Below are positions 1 through 7,859 of a stretch of 64,000 bases of DNA, piece by piece. This DNA is from Roseibacillus sp. GTDB lineage: Bacteria > Verrucomicrobiota > Verrucomicrobiia > Verrucomicrobiales > Akkermansiaceae. The stretch is from positions 102,578 to 166,577 of the forward strand of contig JAPKFB010000002.1 of assembly GCA_028821775.1 (NCBI GenBank), given 5' to 3'. The notes under the pieces are model-generated. The model was given only the letters and a program-made list of their open reading frames with translations. It did no database searches and was not told the DNA's origin. Position 1 is the first letter of the stretch, and every line of letters starts with the position of its first letter. The position numbers were made by a program, and so were the translations under genes.

Positions 1-1374
1 TACTCGCCTCTTGCAAACTTCGCGGATGGGCAAATTGTGAACCAGTTTCTGGCGGGGCAGACCCAGTGGCTGCTGGGCATGGTCTTCCTGATTTCCTCCT
101 CGCTCCTCGGGGCGGTGAACTTCCTGACCACCATCATCAACCTGCGGGCCAAAGGCCTGACTTGGATGCGTCTGCCCTTTTTTGTCTGGGCCATGTTGGT
201 GACCGGATTCCTCCTTCTCCTCGCCTTTCCTCCCCTTGAAGTTGCGGCCTTGATGCAGCTCATGGACCGGACCGTCGGTTCGAGTTTCTTCCTGCCCAGC
301 GGCCTCTACACTTCGGGTGCGGGGATCATCGAAGCTTCTGGGGGTGGTAGTCCGCTTCTCTATCAGCACCTCTTCTGGTTCCTCGGACACCCCGAGGTGT
401 ATGTCCTCCTCCTTCCCGCAATCGCCTGCGTGGCGGAAGTGATTCCAGTCAACACTCGAAAGCCTCTGTGGGGATACAAGCCCATGGTCTGGTCGATTCT
501 CATCCTTGGCTTCCTGAGTTTCGTGGTGTGGGCCCACCACATGTATCTCACCGGCATGGGACCGGTGGTTTCGACCTGGTTCCAGACCACCACCGTTCTC
601 ATCTCGGTGCCATCGGTCATCCTGCTGACTTCCATGGTGGTCTCGCTCTGGGGCGGCTCCATTCGATTCAATGTGCCCATGCTCTGGGCGTTGGCCTTCC
701 TTCCCATGTTTGGAATTGGGGGGCTTACCGGATTGCCGCTGGCCTTCAACCTGGTCGATCTGCACCTGCACGACACCTATTACGTGATTGGGCACTTCCA
801 CTACGTGGTGGCTCCCGGAGTGCTCTTCGGCCTCTTTGCGGGAGTGTATCACTGGTATCCCAAGGTTACGGGCCGCCACCTGGACACGTTCCTGGGGCAC
901 CTCCACTTCTGGCCCTCGCTCATCTTCATGAACATGCTCTTCTTTCCCATGCTGGTGCAGGGAATGGCGGGCTTCCACCGTCGGTGGTACAATGGGGGAG
1001 ACGCCTATCTCTCCAAGGCTGAGGACAGCGTCAACGTGTTCGGGAACACGGTGGCAGAGTGGATCTACCTCAACCCCGTCATGTCCTGGGGCGCCTGGCT
1101 GCTCGCCTTGTCGCAGATCCCGTTCGTCATCAACTTTATCGCATCCATCTGGGTCGGCAAAAAGATCAAGAACGACAATCCCTACGACGCGACCACCCTC
1201 GAATGGGCCACTCCCACGCCTCCACCGCACGGGAACTTCACTTTTGACATCGCGGTTTTCCGCGGTCCTTACGAATACAGCCGCGATGATCACGAAGGAG
1301 ATTTCTTCCCGCAGTGGGAAGAGCCCAAGAGAGACAAACCGGCTGAGGTCCCCGTCGAAGAACCCACCCGCTAA
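1..1374 (+). CDS. ctaD: cytochrome c oxidase subunit I, 5'-truncated by the window edge
   Basis: Catalytic subunit of the haem-copper oxidase, which reduces O2 at the haem a3-CuB site and pumps protons across the inner membrane. The frame is open from base 1, so the true start and the first helices lie outside the window. In the visible fragment the HPEVY motif begins with His130 (CuB ligand, with the Tyr that is cross-linked in A-type oxidases). The His-His pair at 179-180 supplies the other CuB ligands, and GHFHY (His265, His267) holds the haem a3 and haem a axial ligands. The YVIGHFHYVV block is standard for A-family oxidases. A soluble, acidic and Pro-rich tail of about 60 residues follows the last helix. 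It is followed after 23 bp by subunit III. The identification is very secure. Confidence 0.97.
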   Translation, partial: YSPLANFADGQIVNQFLAGQTQWLLGMVFLISSSLLGAVNFLTTIINLRAKGLTWMRLPFFVWAMLVTGFLLLLAFPPLEVAALMQLMDRTVGSSFFLPSGLYTSGAGIIEASGGGSPLLYQHLFWFLGHPEVYVLLLPAIACVAEVIPVNTRKPLWGYKPMVWSILILGFLSFVVWAHHMYLTGMGPVVSTWFQTTTVLISVPSVILLTSMVVSLWGGSIRFNVPMLWALAFLPMFGIGGLTGLPLAFNLVDLHLHDTYYVIGHFHYVVAPGVLFGLFAGVYHWYPKVTGRHLDTFLGHLHFWPSLIFMNMLFFPMLVQGMAGFHRRWYNGGDAYLSKAEDSVNVFGNTVAEWIYLNPVMSWGAWLLALSQIPFVINFIASIWVGKKIKNDNPYDATTLEWATPTPPPHGNFTFDIAVFRGPYEYSRDDHEGDFFPQWEEPKRDKPAEVPVEEPTR

Positions 1375-1397
1375 CGCCACTCCAATCGTAGAATCTC

Positions 1398-3188
1398 ATG
1401 GAGATCCCCTATACCGTAACTGCCCGGAAGGATACCGGCCTCTTCAACGCGAAGGTTGGCATCTGGCTCTTCCTCGCTTCCGAAGTGATGCTCTTTGGGG
1501 GCCTCTTTTCGGGCTACGTTTTTTTGCGGATTTACGCAGACTATCCCTGGCCTGAGCGCGCCTTGCCGGTGTTGCCTGGTCTCATCAACACCTTCGTCCT
1601 GATCGGTTCTTCGGTCACCGTGGTCTTTGCCTGGGCGGCGCTCAAGATGCGACAATGGCGGCGCTTCCAGTTCTTCATGGCCATCACGATTGCCTGCGCG
1701 GGAATATTCATGGTCCTCAAGGGCCTCGAGTACAACGCCAAGTGGAATCACCAGGCGGTGCGCATGGATGACTTCACGATCGTGGAAGGGCACACCCACA
1801 AGGCGGTGATTGATGAGGATGGCCACTTTCACGAAGTCCATGAAGGAGACGATCCCCATGGCACGCCCTTCAAGGCGAACGCGGTGATCTTCAAGGCCGA
1901 GAGGGTGAGCTTCTCACTGGTCCGTGCCCACGAGTCCTGGATCGACTCGATGCTTTCCCAAGCCGAAGAGCGCCACTCGAAATTGGTGGCCCAGAAGCAG
2001 AAGGGAACGACCGGGATCTTCCTCTATGGAGCTCTCGTGGATTTCGAAGCGGATGCCGACAAGCGCAAGGCCGCCGAGGAAGATATCGTCAAGGAATACC
2101 AGACCGCCGAAAAGATCGCGCGGAAGATTGGGGAAAAATCGCTCTACATTCCGGACGGGACGCCACTGAGCTACGCCTTGCTGAAGAAGGCCCGCGAAAT
2201 CTTCATCGCGGGGCGTGCCCACAACGCCGAGATCCGCACCGGGATTCTGAGGACCAAGTGGAAGGATGCTCACGCGAATCATCCCGACAAGGGCAACTGG
2301 GAGATCGCGGACGAGGCCAAAATTACTCCCGAGGACACCGCCGGACAGATTGTGAAGGTCCTCTCCACGCTGGCCTTCGAGATGGATCCTCCGGTTCCGC
2401 TGGTACTCAATCGCAGTTGGATCAAGCGGCCCATTCCGGCCAAGGCGGAGCAAGCAGAGCTGCGGGATGACACCACGCTCGCCGGGGCACTGCAGGACAG
2501 CCCACTGGCTCTCGCGGTCGATGCGGTGGATTTCCGCTGGATGGCTCAAAAGGCGGTCGAGGCCGACAAGGATCCCATGAAGGTCATTGAGAGCAGTTGG
2601 ATTTTCTCGGACAAGAATGAACACGCCGCCGAATACAAGAAGCTTTGGAAGATGCACAAGAAGCGCATCGAGAAGCTCGAGGAGCACCTCGTCGAGAAAT
2701 ACAAGAGAGACAAGCTGGGTAATCCCAAGCGCGTTTCCACCGAGACCGAACGCTACCGGATGGGCTGGAAGGATTTACTGCAATACGCCAAGGCCGAGGA
2801 GGAAGGAGTCTTCCCTGGAGAGGAGAAGTTCGATGATCTTCGTCCAAGCATGACGGACGGGTTCACGGGACCGGATCACAAGAACGCGGATGTCAAGAGA
2901 CTCCACGCCTTCCCCGAATTGAAGGTTCCCCACGAGAAGGTTGCCATGGCCTCGGCCTTCACCCCCAAGTGGAACACCTACTACGCGATCTACTTCACTC
3001 TCACCGGACTGCACGGACTGCACGTGATCGGCGGAGCACTCGTGTTGGGCTACTATCTCCTCTTCAGTAAGGGGCTCTACCGCCAAAATCCCGAGTGGCT
3101 TGCCAACCGGGTGGAAGTGGGCGGTCTCTTCTGGCACTTCGTTGATCTCGTCTGGATCTTCCTCTTTCCGATCCTCTACCTCATGTAA
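1398..3188 (+). CDS. ctaE: cytochrome c oxidase subunit III with a very large internal insertion
   Basis: Subunit III stabilises the oxidase and its proton uptake. The ends are canonical: residues 1-112 carry three helices including the SEVMLFGG and LINTFVLIGSS segments and end in KGLEY; residues 517-596 carry the last two helices with LTGLHGLHVIGG and LFWHFVDLVWIF. This matches the five-helix bacterial form of about 200 residues. Between helices 3 and 4, residues about 122-516 are a highly charged, Lys/Glu-rich soluble segment with no obvious membrane span. It opens with a His-rich stretch (His132, 134, 143, 145, 148, 154). By the usual topology this loop is periplasmic (inference). The frame is open throughout, so this is a real insertion and not two genes. 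The ATG at 1398 lies 23 bp after subunit I. Confidence 0.95.
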   Translation: MEIPYTVTARKDTGLFNAKVGIWLFLASEVMLFGGLFSGYVFLRIYADYPWPERALPVLPGLINTFVLIGSSVTVVFAWAALKMRQWRRFQFFMAITIACAGIFMVLKGLEYNAKWNHQAVRMDDFTIVEGHTHKAVIDEDGHFHEVHEGDDPHGTPFKANAVIFKAERVSFSLVRAHESWIDSMLSQAEERHSKLVAQKQKGTTGIFLYGALVDFEADADKRKAAEEDIVKEYQTAEKIARKIGEKSLYIPDGTPLSYALLKKAREIFIAGRAHNAEIRTGILRTKWKDAHANHPDKGNWEIADEAKITPEDTAGQIVKVLSTLAFEMDPPVPLVLNRSWIKRPIPAKAEQAELRDDTTLAGALQDSPLALAVDAVDFRWMAQKAVEADKDPMKVIESSWIFSDKNEHAAEYKKLWKMHKKRIEKLEEHLVEKYKRDKLGNPKRVSTETERYRMGWKDLLQYAKAEEEGVFPGEEKFDDLRPSMTDGFTGPDHKNADVKRLHAFPELKVPHEKVAMASAFTPKWNTYYAIYFTLTGLHGLHVIGGALVLGYYLLFSKGLYRQNPEWLANRVEVGGLFWHFVDLVWIFLFPILYLM

Positions 3189-3197
3189 TCACTGGTC

Positions 3198-3575
3198 ATG
3201 GCTGACACACCCGAAGAAATCAAGAAAGCGCAGAAGAAGTATCTGCTCATTGGCCTGATTCTGTTTGCCTTCACCATTGTGACGGTGGCAGTGGCCACCG
3301 TCCCTGCACTCGATTTCGGCAAACACGGATTCGATACCTGGGATGCGATCATTGGTCTCTGCATCGCCTCCGTGAAGGCGACGCTCGTGGCTCTGATTTT
3401 CATGCACCTCAATCATGAGAAGAAGAGCATCTATCTGTTCATCGTGCTCGGTGTTCTCGGGGGGCTCTCCCTCATCGGGCTCACGGGCTGGGCATTCATC
3501 GATCCCATCGAGTATGGCACCGCCACCGAAGGGAATGGCTTTTTTAACCCGGAGATGGTAATCGAGGAGGAATAG
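3198..3575 (+). CDS. ctaF: cytochrome c oxidase subunit IV (prokaryotic type)
   Basis: Small accessory subunit of the oxidase, 125 residues with three membrane segments (about 15-37, 49-71, 77-100). The second segment contains the family's KATLVALIFMHL block, which is typical of prokaryotic subunit IV (COX4_pro). It starts at ATG 10 bp after subunit III and almost abuts the next small membrane gene, so it is co-transcribed with the cluster. The role is structural and assembly-related by family knowledge; no catalytic residues are expected. Confidence 0.9.
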   Translation: MADTPEEIKKAQKKYLLIGLILFAFTIVTVAVATVPALDFGKHGFDTWDAIIGLCIASVKATLVALIFMHLNHEKKSIYLFIVLGVLGGLSLIGLTGWAFIDPIEYGTATEGNGFFNPEMVIEEE

Positions 3576-3578
3576 ATC

Positions 3579-3782
3579 ATGTCCCTGCGCGGCTTCCATA
3601 TCGTATTCGTTGCCCTGACGACCCTCTTGAGTGTCTTCATGGCGGCATGGGCGATTTTCTGGGCGCCTGCTGATGCAGAATTCCTGAAACCCTGCCTTAT
3701 GATCTTGGGATTTGGCGGGTGCATCGTTTTCCCGATTTACGGGGTCTTCTTTTATCGCAAGGCCAAGAACCTGATCATCTAA
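3579..3782 (+). CDS. small membrane protein in the oxidase cluster (unknown)
   Basis: Predicted 67-residue protein with two hydrophobic helices (about 8-29 and 37-60), a short loop between them and a positively charged end (FFYRKAKNLII). It begins 3 bp after the subunit IV stop codon and is followed 11 bp later by another small membrane gene, so translation is probably coupled. I do not recognise the family. Its place between subunits IV and II suggests an oxidase assembly or accessory subunit, but that is context only. AGGAGG at 3565-3570 serves as its ribosome binding site. Confidence 0.75.
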   Translation: MSLRGFHIVFVALTTLLSVFMAAWAIFWAPADAEFLKPCLMILGFGGCIVFPIYGVFFYRKAKNLII

Positions 3783-3793
3783 CAACCGCGCTC

Positions 3794-3991
3794 ATGAACC
3801 ACGAGATACTGCAACTTGCCTGCGCCACCTGCGCGAAGTCCTTCCAGGAGGGAGGAGGTGATGCTGCAGGGTGGTCCATCCTCTTCCTTCTGGCCATCAT
3901 CGTGCCGGTGCTCGGAGCGACCGGGATCTGCATGGTGCGCATCGTGCGTCGCGAACGCGCGGCCCTGGATCCGAAGTACATGGACCAGTAA
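3794..3991 (+). CDS. small single-pass membrane protein in the oxidase cluster (unknown)
   Basis: Predicted 65-residue protein. A short N-terminal part with three Cys-containing positions (LACATCAKSF) and a Gly-rich turn is followed by one hydrophobic helix (about 26-49) and a basic tail. The frame could be extended upstream to 3719, but that would overlap the previous gene; the ATG at 3794, preceded by a 12-bp gap, fits the tight spacing of the cluster. The family is not recognised. A CxxC pair next to a membrane helix could bind metal or form a disulfide, but with so short a protein this is speculation. The neighbours suggest a role in oxidase assembly. Confidence 0.65.
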   Translation: MNHEILQLACATCAKSFQEGGGDAAGWSILFLLAIIVPVLGATGICMVRIVRRERAALDPKYMDQ

Positions 3992-4011
3992 TTCAAATAC
4001 GTTTTCATACA

Positions 4012-4824
4012 ATGCCAATGATGGATTTACTTTCGGCTGTCTGGGGTACCCCGGAGAACTTTTCGGAACACGGTGGCAGCGTGGATCACCTCATCGAAGT
4101 GGTGCATTGGTTCATGCTCGCACTCTTCGTGGGTTGGACCGGCTTCTTCCTGATTGCCTGCTGGGTTTTCTGGCAGCGTCGTCATCCCAAGGCCTCCTAT
4201 AGCGGGGTTAAGAACCACGTGACCACTCACCTCGAGATCGGAGTGGCCATTTTTGAAGCGGTGCTTCTTCTGGGCTTTGCCTTCCCCTTGTGGGCGGAAC
4301 GGACCGATCGATTTGAAACGATTCAAGCCCAGGACCCGGTGCGAGTGCGCGTGATTGGATACCAGTTTGGTTGGAACTATCACTATCCCGGGGCGGACGG
4401 AAAGTTCGGGCGCATCAACCGCCACCTCGTGAAAAGTGCCGGCGATCCCTGCATCGATCCCGAAGATCCCAACGGCTGGGATGATTTCACCTCCCCCATT
4501 CTCAAGGTGCCCGTCAAGGAGCCCTGCATCTTGCAGGTGACGTCCACCGATGTCATTCACGCCTACGCGATTGTACCCATGCGCATCCAGCAGGATGCCA
4601 TTCCCGGAACCGACATTCCGATGTGGTTCAAGCCCCTCAAGGAGCTTGAGACCAGTGTGGTGTGCGCCCAGCTTTGTGGCGAAGGTCACGGCGATATGGT
4701 GGGCGTGATGGAAGTGATCAGCGGCAATTCGTATTCGTCCTGGTCCAAGGAGCAGAGCGCCGGCGCCCTCGAGCGCAATACGCCCAAGGACGAGCCTGAA
4801 GGAGAACCTGTGGCTGCGAAATAG
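4012..4824 (+). CDS. ctaC: cytochrome c oxidase subunit II (CuA)
   Basis: Receives electrons from cytochrome c at the binuclear CuA centre in the periplasm. Two N-terminal helices (about 28-52 and 70-92) anchor a cupredoxin domain. CuA ligands are visible in VCAQLCGEGHGDM: Cys218, Cys222, His226 and Met229, plus the upstream His in DVIHAYAI. No fused cytochrome c domain is present after the cupredoxin, only a short acidic Ser/Glu-rich tail. The start is the ATG at 4012 (two more Met at 4018 and 4021 are alternatives); the frame extends upstream but overlaps the previous gene. It is the last gene of the cluster, so the order is I-III-IV-x-x-II, unlike the common II-I-III order. Confidence 0.95.
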   Translation: MPMMDLLSAVWGTPENFSEHGGSVDHLIEVVHWFMLALFVGWTGFFLIACWVFWQRRHPKASYSGVKNHVTTHLEIGVAIFEAVLLLGFAFPLWAERTDRFETIQAQDPVRVRVIGYQFGWNYHYPGADGKFGRINRHLVKSAGDPCIDPEDPNGWDDFTSPILKVPVKEPCILQVTSTDVIHAYAIVPMRIQQDAIPGTDIPMWFKPLKELETSVVCAQLCGEGHGDMVGVMEVISGNSYSSWSKEQSAGALERNTPKDEPEGEPVAAK

Positions 4825-4897
4825 GACGGGGATGTTCCTGTTTACGTCCTGTTTTCGAAGGGCCCTTCCCCGTGACCGGCCGACGGTCGCAAGCTGA

Positions 4898-5038
4898 TTT
4901 GTCTGCGTGGGATGGAGCCTTGGTGCTCGCGAGCGAACCCATGTGGTCATCTACACCACGGACGGGATCGGTTCGCTCAGTCCGATCAAGGTTTGGACTC
5001 TTCCGGAGGTCGCGAAAACTCCGACCGTTTCGGACTAG
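4898..5038 (+). pseudogene. 3' remnant of a decayed protein-coding gene
   Basis: Between ctaC and lpxA an open stretch of 46 codons ends in TAG at 5036-5038 and reads like the tail of a real protein (ERTHVVIYTTDGIGSLSPIK followed by VWTLPEVAKTPTVSD). It has no plausible start of its own: an in-frame TGA sits at 4895. The amphipathic beta-strand pattern and the absence of such quality in the other frames suggest a relic of a lost gene. The family is not recognised. Another possibility is a chance ORF. Confidence 0.4.
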
Positions 5039-5072
5039 CCCTGGTTTCCGTGGAAGCCCGAGAGGGGGATCT

Positions 5073-5867
5073 TCAGCCTTTCGGCGTCTCCTCCCGGGTC
5101 AGGATGCCCTTGCGGCCCGGGTTGCGAACGGCCTCGATGAGGAGAGTGGCGGCGGGTCCCCATTCCCGGGTGCCTGCTTCGTCGAGAGCGGAGTTGATGG
5201 CGAGTCCGCGTTGAAAGAGGATGGCGTAAGCGGACTTGATCTCCTGGCGCTCGTTGGGGCTGATCCCTGCGCGCCGCATGCCGACGGAGTTGAGTCCAGA
5301 GAGGCGATTTGTGTGCCGCAGAATGCAGTAGGGCGGCACATCCTTGGAAGCTCCCGTGAGTCCCTGCACCATCGCGTGGTCGCCAATCTTGATGAATTGG
5401 TGGAAGGCGGAAGCTCCCGCTATCACGATCGAGTTACCAACTTCCACGAAGCCACCGAAAAGGGCATTGTTGGCAATGATGTTCTTGTTCCCCAGCGTGA
5501 CGTCGTGCCCGAGGTGGGCACCGGTCATGAGGTAGTTCTCATCGCCGATCCTGGTCTTGGCGCCGGCCTCGGTAGCACGATGAATGGTGACATATTCGCG
5601 AATTACGTTGCGGGATCCGATCTCGACCCCGGTTTCGGTGGCGGGATCGAAGGCCAAGTCCTGGGGATCGGCGCCCACAATGGATCCGTAGCCAATCTTA
5701 TTATTCGTTCCCATCGTAACCGCCCCATGAATCCACACTTGGGCCCCGATCACAGAACCGGAACCAATCACGGCGGGACCATCAATGATCGCAAATGGCC
5801 CTATCGTGACGTCTTCAGCGATTTGGGCATCCGGAGAGATTTGCGCGGAGGAGTGAATGTCGGGCAC
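5073..5867 (-). CDS. lpxA: UDP-N-acetylglucosamine acyltransferase
   Basis: First step of lipid A synthesis: transfers a 3-hydroxyacyl chain from ACP to the 3-OH of UDP-GlcNAc in the cytoplasm. The 264-residue length matches the family. The left-handed beta-helix hexapeptide repeats fill residues 5-190 (IGPFAI, IGSGSVIG, VEIGSRNVI and similar), and the catalytic His lies in GAHLGHDV, equivalent to His125 of E. coli. The C-terminal helical part (about 195-264) is present. The start is GTG at 5867. It lies 61 bp downstream of radC on the same strand and is probably co-transcribed. No other lpx gene is nearby. It proves a lipid A-type outer membrane. Confidence 0.95.
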   Translation of the reverse strand: MPDIHSSAQISPDAQIAEDVTIGPFAIIDGPAVIGSGSVIGAQVWIHGAVTMGTNNKIGYGSIVGADPQDLAFDPATETGVEIGSRNVIREYVTIHRATEAGAKTRIGDENYLMTGAHLGHDVTLGNKNIIANNALFGGFVEVGNSIVIAGASAFHQFIKIGDHAMVQGLTGASKDVPPYCILRHTNRLSGLNSVGMRRAGISPNERQEIKSAYAILFQRGLAINSALDEAGTREWGPAATLLIEAVRNPGRKGILTREETPKG

Positions 5868-5928
5868 GAAGGGAGTTTGATGAATATTGGAGGAAGCTCA
5901 ATGGTGGGTTTGGAGCTTTTTCCAGCCC

Positions 5929-6615
5929 TTAGAGCAATCCTGCCTCCTTGAAGGAAAAGTAACCTTCATTCCGCACCGAGGGTTTGCCGATGATGAGATG
6001 ATCGAGAAACGCCACCTGCATCAGGGTTGCAGCGGCGGCGACCCGCTTGGTCAGCTCGCGATCTGCTCTGCTGGGACTGGGGTCTCCGGAGGGATGGTTG
6101 TGAACGAGGAGAAATCCGTAGGCCTTATGCAGAACGACGGGGTGAAGAATGTCGCGAGGGTGCGCAACAGTTTCGTTGAGGCTTCCATCCGAGATGGTGT
6201 GATAACGGGTGGCGCGGAGACGCGTGTCGAGAAGGGCCAGTCGCAGGGATTCGTGATTGAGGAGACGCATCTGTGGCGCGAAGACACCGCAGGCTGCCTC
6301 CGGGCAGTCCAGCATGACCTGATCGGCTTGTTCACGGGCAACCCGCGAACCCACTTCGAAGGCTGCGGCCAATTGGGCAGCCTTGGCGAGCCCGAGCCCG
6401 TGTTCGCCAGCGAGCTGCGCAATTTCCAGGCTACCGAGCGCGGACAGTCCGCCGTAGTGGCAGAGGAGTCTCTGCCCCACTTCGATCGCGCTCTCACCCT
6501 TCACCCCAACGCGCAGGAAGATGGCCAGCAACTCCGCATCGCTGAGGGAGGAAGGCCCCAGCTGGGCCATCTTCTCGCGGGGGCGCTTCTGGTCGGGCAG
6601 GTCGTGAATGATCAC
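5929..6615 (-). CDS. radC: RadC/JAB-domain protein
   Basis: Member of the RadC family: an N-terminal helix-hairpin-helix-like part (LSDAELLAIFLRVG, LAGEHGLGLAKAAQL) and a C-terminal JAB/MPN metalloprotease-like domain. The JAMM-type metal motif is visible as HNHPSGDPSPSRAD. The molecular role of RadC proteins is unsettled; the old link to recombination repair is weak. I chose the GTG at 6615 because the family normally begins with IHDLPxxxRPREK, and here that reads from this codon (228 residues). The frame stays open far upstream, but that part is the antisense of oppC. A hairpin (6661-6695) and a Rex-like palindrome (6726-6747) lie upstream. Confidence 0.85.
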   Translation of the reverse strand: MIIHDLPDQKRPREKMAQLGPSSLSDAELLAIFLRVGVKGESAIEVGQRLLCHYGGLSALGSLEIAQLAGEHGLGLAKAAQLAAAFEVGSRVAREQADQVMLDCPEAACGVFAPQMRLLNHESLRLALLDTRLRATRYHTISDGSLNETVAHPRDILHPVVLHKAYGFLLVHNHPSGDPSPSRADRELTKRVAAAATLMQVAFLDHLIIGKPSVRNEGYFSFKEAGLL

Positions 6616-6660
6616 AGCTCCACGAATAGCGAAGAGTGGTCGGATGAACAGTCTTTTCGG

Positions 6661-6695
6661 AAGGCACGCTGCAGCGAGGCGCTGAAGCGTGCCTT
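6661..6695. promoter_or_regulatory. 10-bp perfect hairpin in the radC leader
   Basis: AAGGCACGCT at 6661-6670 is mirrored exactly by AGCGTGCCTT at 6686-6695, with a 15-base loop. It sits between the Rex-like palindrome and the radC start, so in a minus-strand transcript it would lie in the 5' leader. There is no T-run, so it is not a standard terminator. The function is unknown. Confidence 0.4.
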
Positions 6696-6725
6696 CGAAA
6701 TCGGCGAAGGGAGAATGGCTGGGAG

Positions 6726-6747
6726 GCTTGTGAAGAATTTCACAAGC
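6726..6747. promoter_or_regulatory. Rex-like (or CRP-like) operator upstream of radC-lpxA
   Basis: A perfect palindrome with 9-bp arms and a 4-bp spacer; its core TTGTGAAGAATTTCACAA fits the Rex operator pattern TTGTGAA-N4-TTCACAA exactly. It also contains TGTGA-N6-TCACA, the CRP/FNR-superfamily pattern. The only gene start it precedes is radC on the minus strand, 110 bp away. A nearly identical site lies at 51202-51223. No rex gene is in the window. Confidence 0.6.
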
Positions 6748-6893
6748 TCCCGGGCCCTTGGAGGAATGGAGGCTGTGACGCCTTGGAGGGGGAGCGAGAA
6801 TTTTTGAGGGGCACGCTTGGTTGCTCCCGGGCACTCCAACGCCAATGGTTTGGCGAAGTAAAACATCTTGGACGATGAGCTCACCGCGTGGAC

Positions 6894-7856
6894 TCAGTCC
6901 TTCGCGGCCTTGGGATCGAGCGCGTCGCGCAAGCCATCGCCGAGGAAGTTGAAGGCGAAGAGCGTGGAGGTGAAGAAGAGACCCGGGAGGATGAGGAGCA
7001 TCGGTTGGGTCTCCATGAAATTGGCACCATCCTTGATCAGGACCCCCCAGGAGCTGTTGGGCGCCTTGATGCCGAGGCCCAGAAAGGAAAGAGTGGCCTC
7101 GTACATGATGAAGCCGGGGACGGTGAGGGTCACGTAGACAATGGAAGGGCCAAGCGTATTTGGAATGATGTGACGAAGGAGAATGCGCATGGGAGAGAGA
7201 CCCAGGGAGCGGGCGGCCTGGGTGAATTCCTGCTGCTTCATGGAGAGGACTTGAGCGCGGGTAATTCGGGCGAGGGTGAGCCAACCGAGCGCGCTGATGG
7301 CGACCAGGAGAGGGACGACGTTTGAAATCCTGCGAATGGTCTTCTGAGTGGTTTGCTTTTCGATGTTGAGTTTTTCGATGATCCACGCGGACGCTTCTCC
7401 CGCCTTCGCGTCGAAGAGTTGTTGCAGCAGGATGATCAGGACCAGGAAGGGAATGGCGTAGAGGACATCCACAAGGCGCATCATGGTGGCGTCGATCCGG
7501 CCCCCGGTATAACCCGAGACGGCACCGTAGAGGATGCCGATACAGAACGCCACCGCGGTGGCGGTGAGACCGACCACGAGGGAGAGTTGGCCGCCATAGA
7601 GAATGCGGGAGAGAAGGTCCCGGCCCATCTGGTCGGTCCCCAACCAATGCGCCCCGCTGGAGGAGGAAAACTTGTTGTCAAGATTCTGGATGTTGGGATC
7701 GGCCATGAACCAGGCTGCGACGAAGCAGAGCAGGAGCATCAGGATGAGGAAGATCCCACTGCCGACCGCGACTTTGTTTTGTCGCAGGCGGTGCCAGGCA
7801 TCCATCCAAAGGGAAGTGCCCCTGGCGAACTCGGGCTGAGGTTCACTTGATGTCAT
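6894..7856 (-). CDS. oppC: peptide ABC transporter permease (OppC/DppC-like)
   Basis: Inner-membrane permease of a peptide/nickel-type ABC importer. The 320-residue protein has an N-terminal OppC_N-type helix (about 31-53), the LGTDQMGRDLLSRILYG block typical of OppC, and a BPD_transp_1 core. The EAA loop that docks the ATPase reads QAARSLGLSPMRILLRHIIPN. A loop of about 45 residues (roughly 147-190), richer in charge than usual, lies between the mid helices. The ATG at 7856 starts 3 bp after the oppB stop. It is the last gene of an A-B-C operon that has no ATPase gene; the OppD/OppF pair at 15999-18024 may serve it. Confidence 0.92.
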   Translation of the reverse strand: MTSSEPQPEFARGTSLWMDAWHRLRQNKVAVGSGIFLILMLLLCFVAAWFMADPNIQNLDNKFSSSSGAHWLGTDQMGRDLLSRILYGGQLSLVVGLTATAVAFCIGILYGAVSGYTGGRIDATMMRLVDVLYAIPFLVLIILLQQLFDAKAGEASAWIIEKLNIEKQTTQKTIRRISNVVPLLVAISALGWLTLARITRAQVLSMKQQEFTQAARSLGLSPMRILLRHIIPNTLGPSIVYVTLTVPGFIMYEATLSFLGLGIKAPNSSWGVLIKDGANFMETQPMLLILPGLFFTSTLFAFNFLGDGLRDALDPKAAKD

Positions 7857-7859
7857 TAC

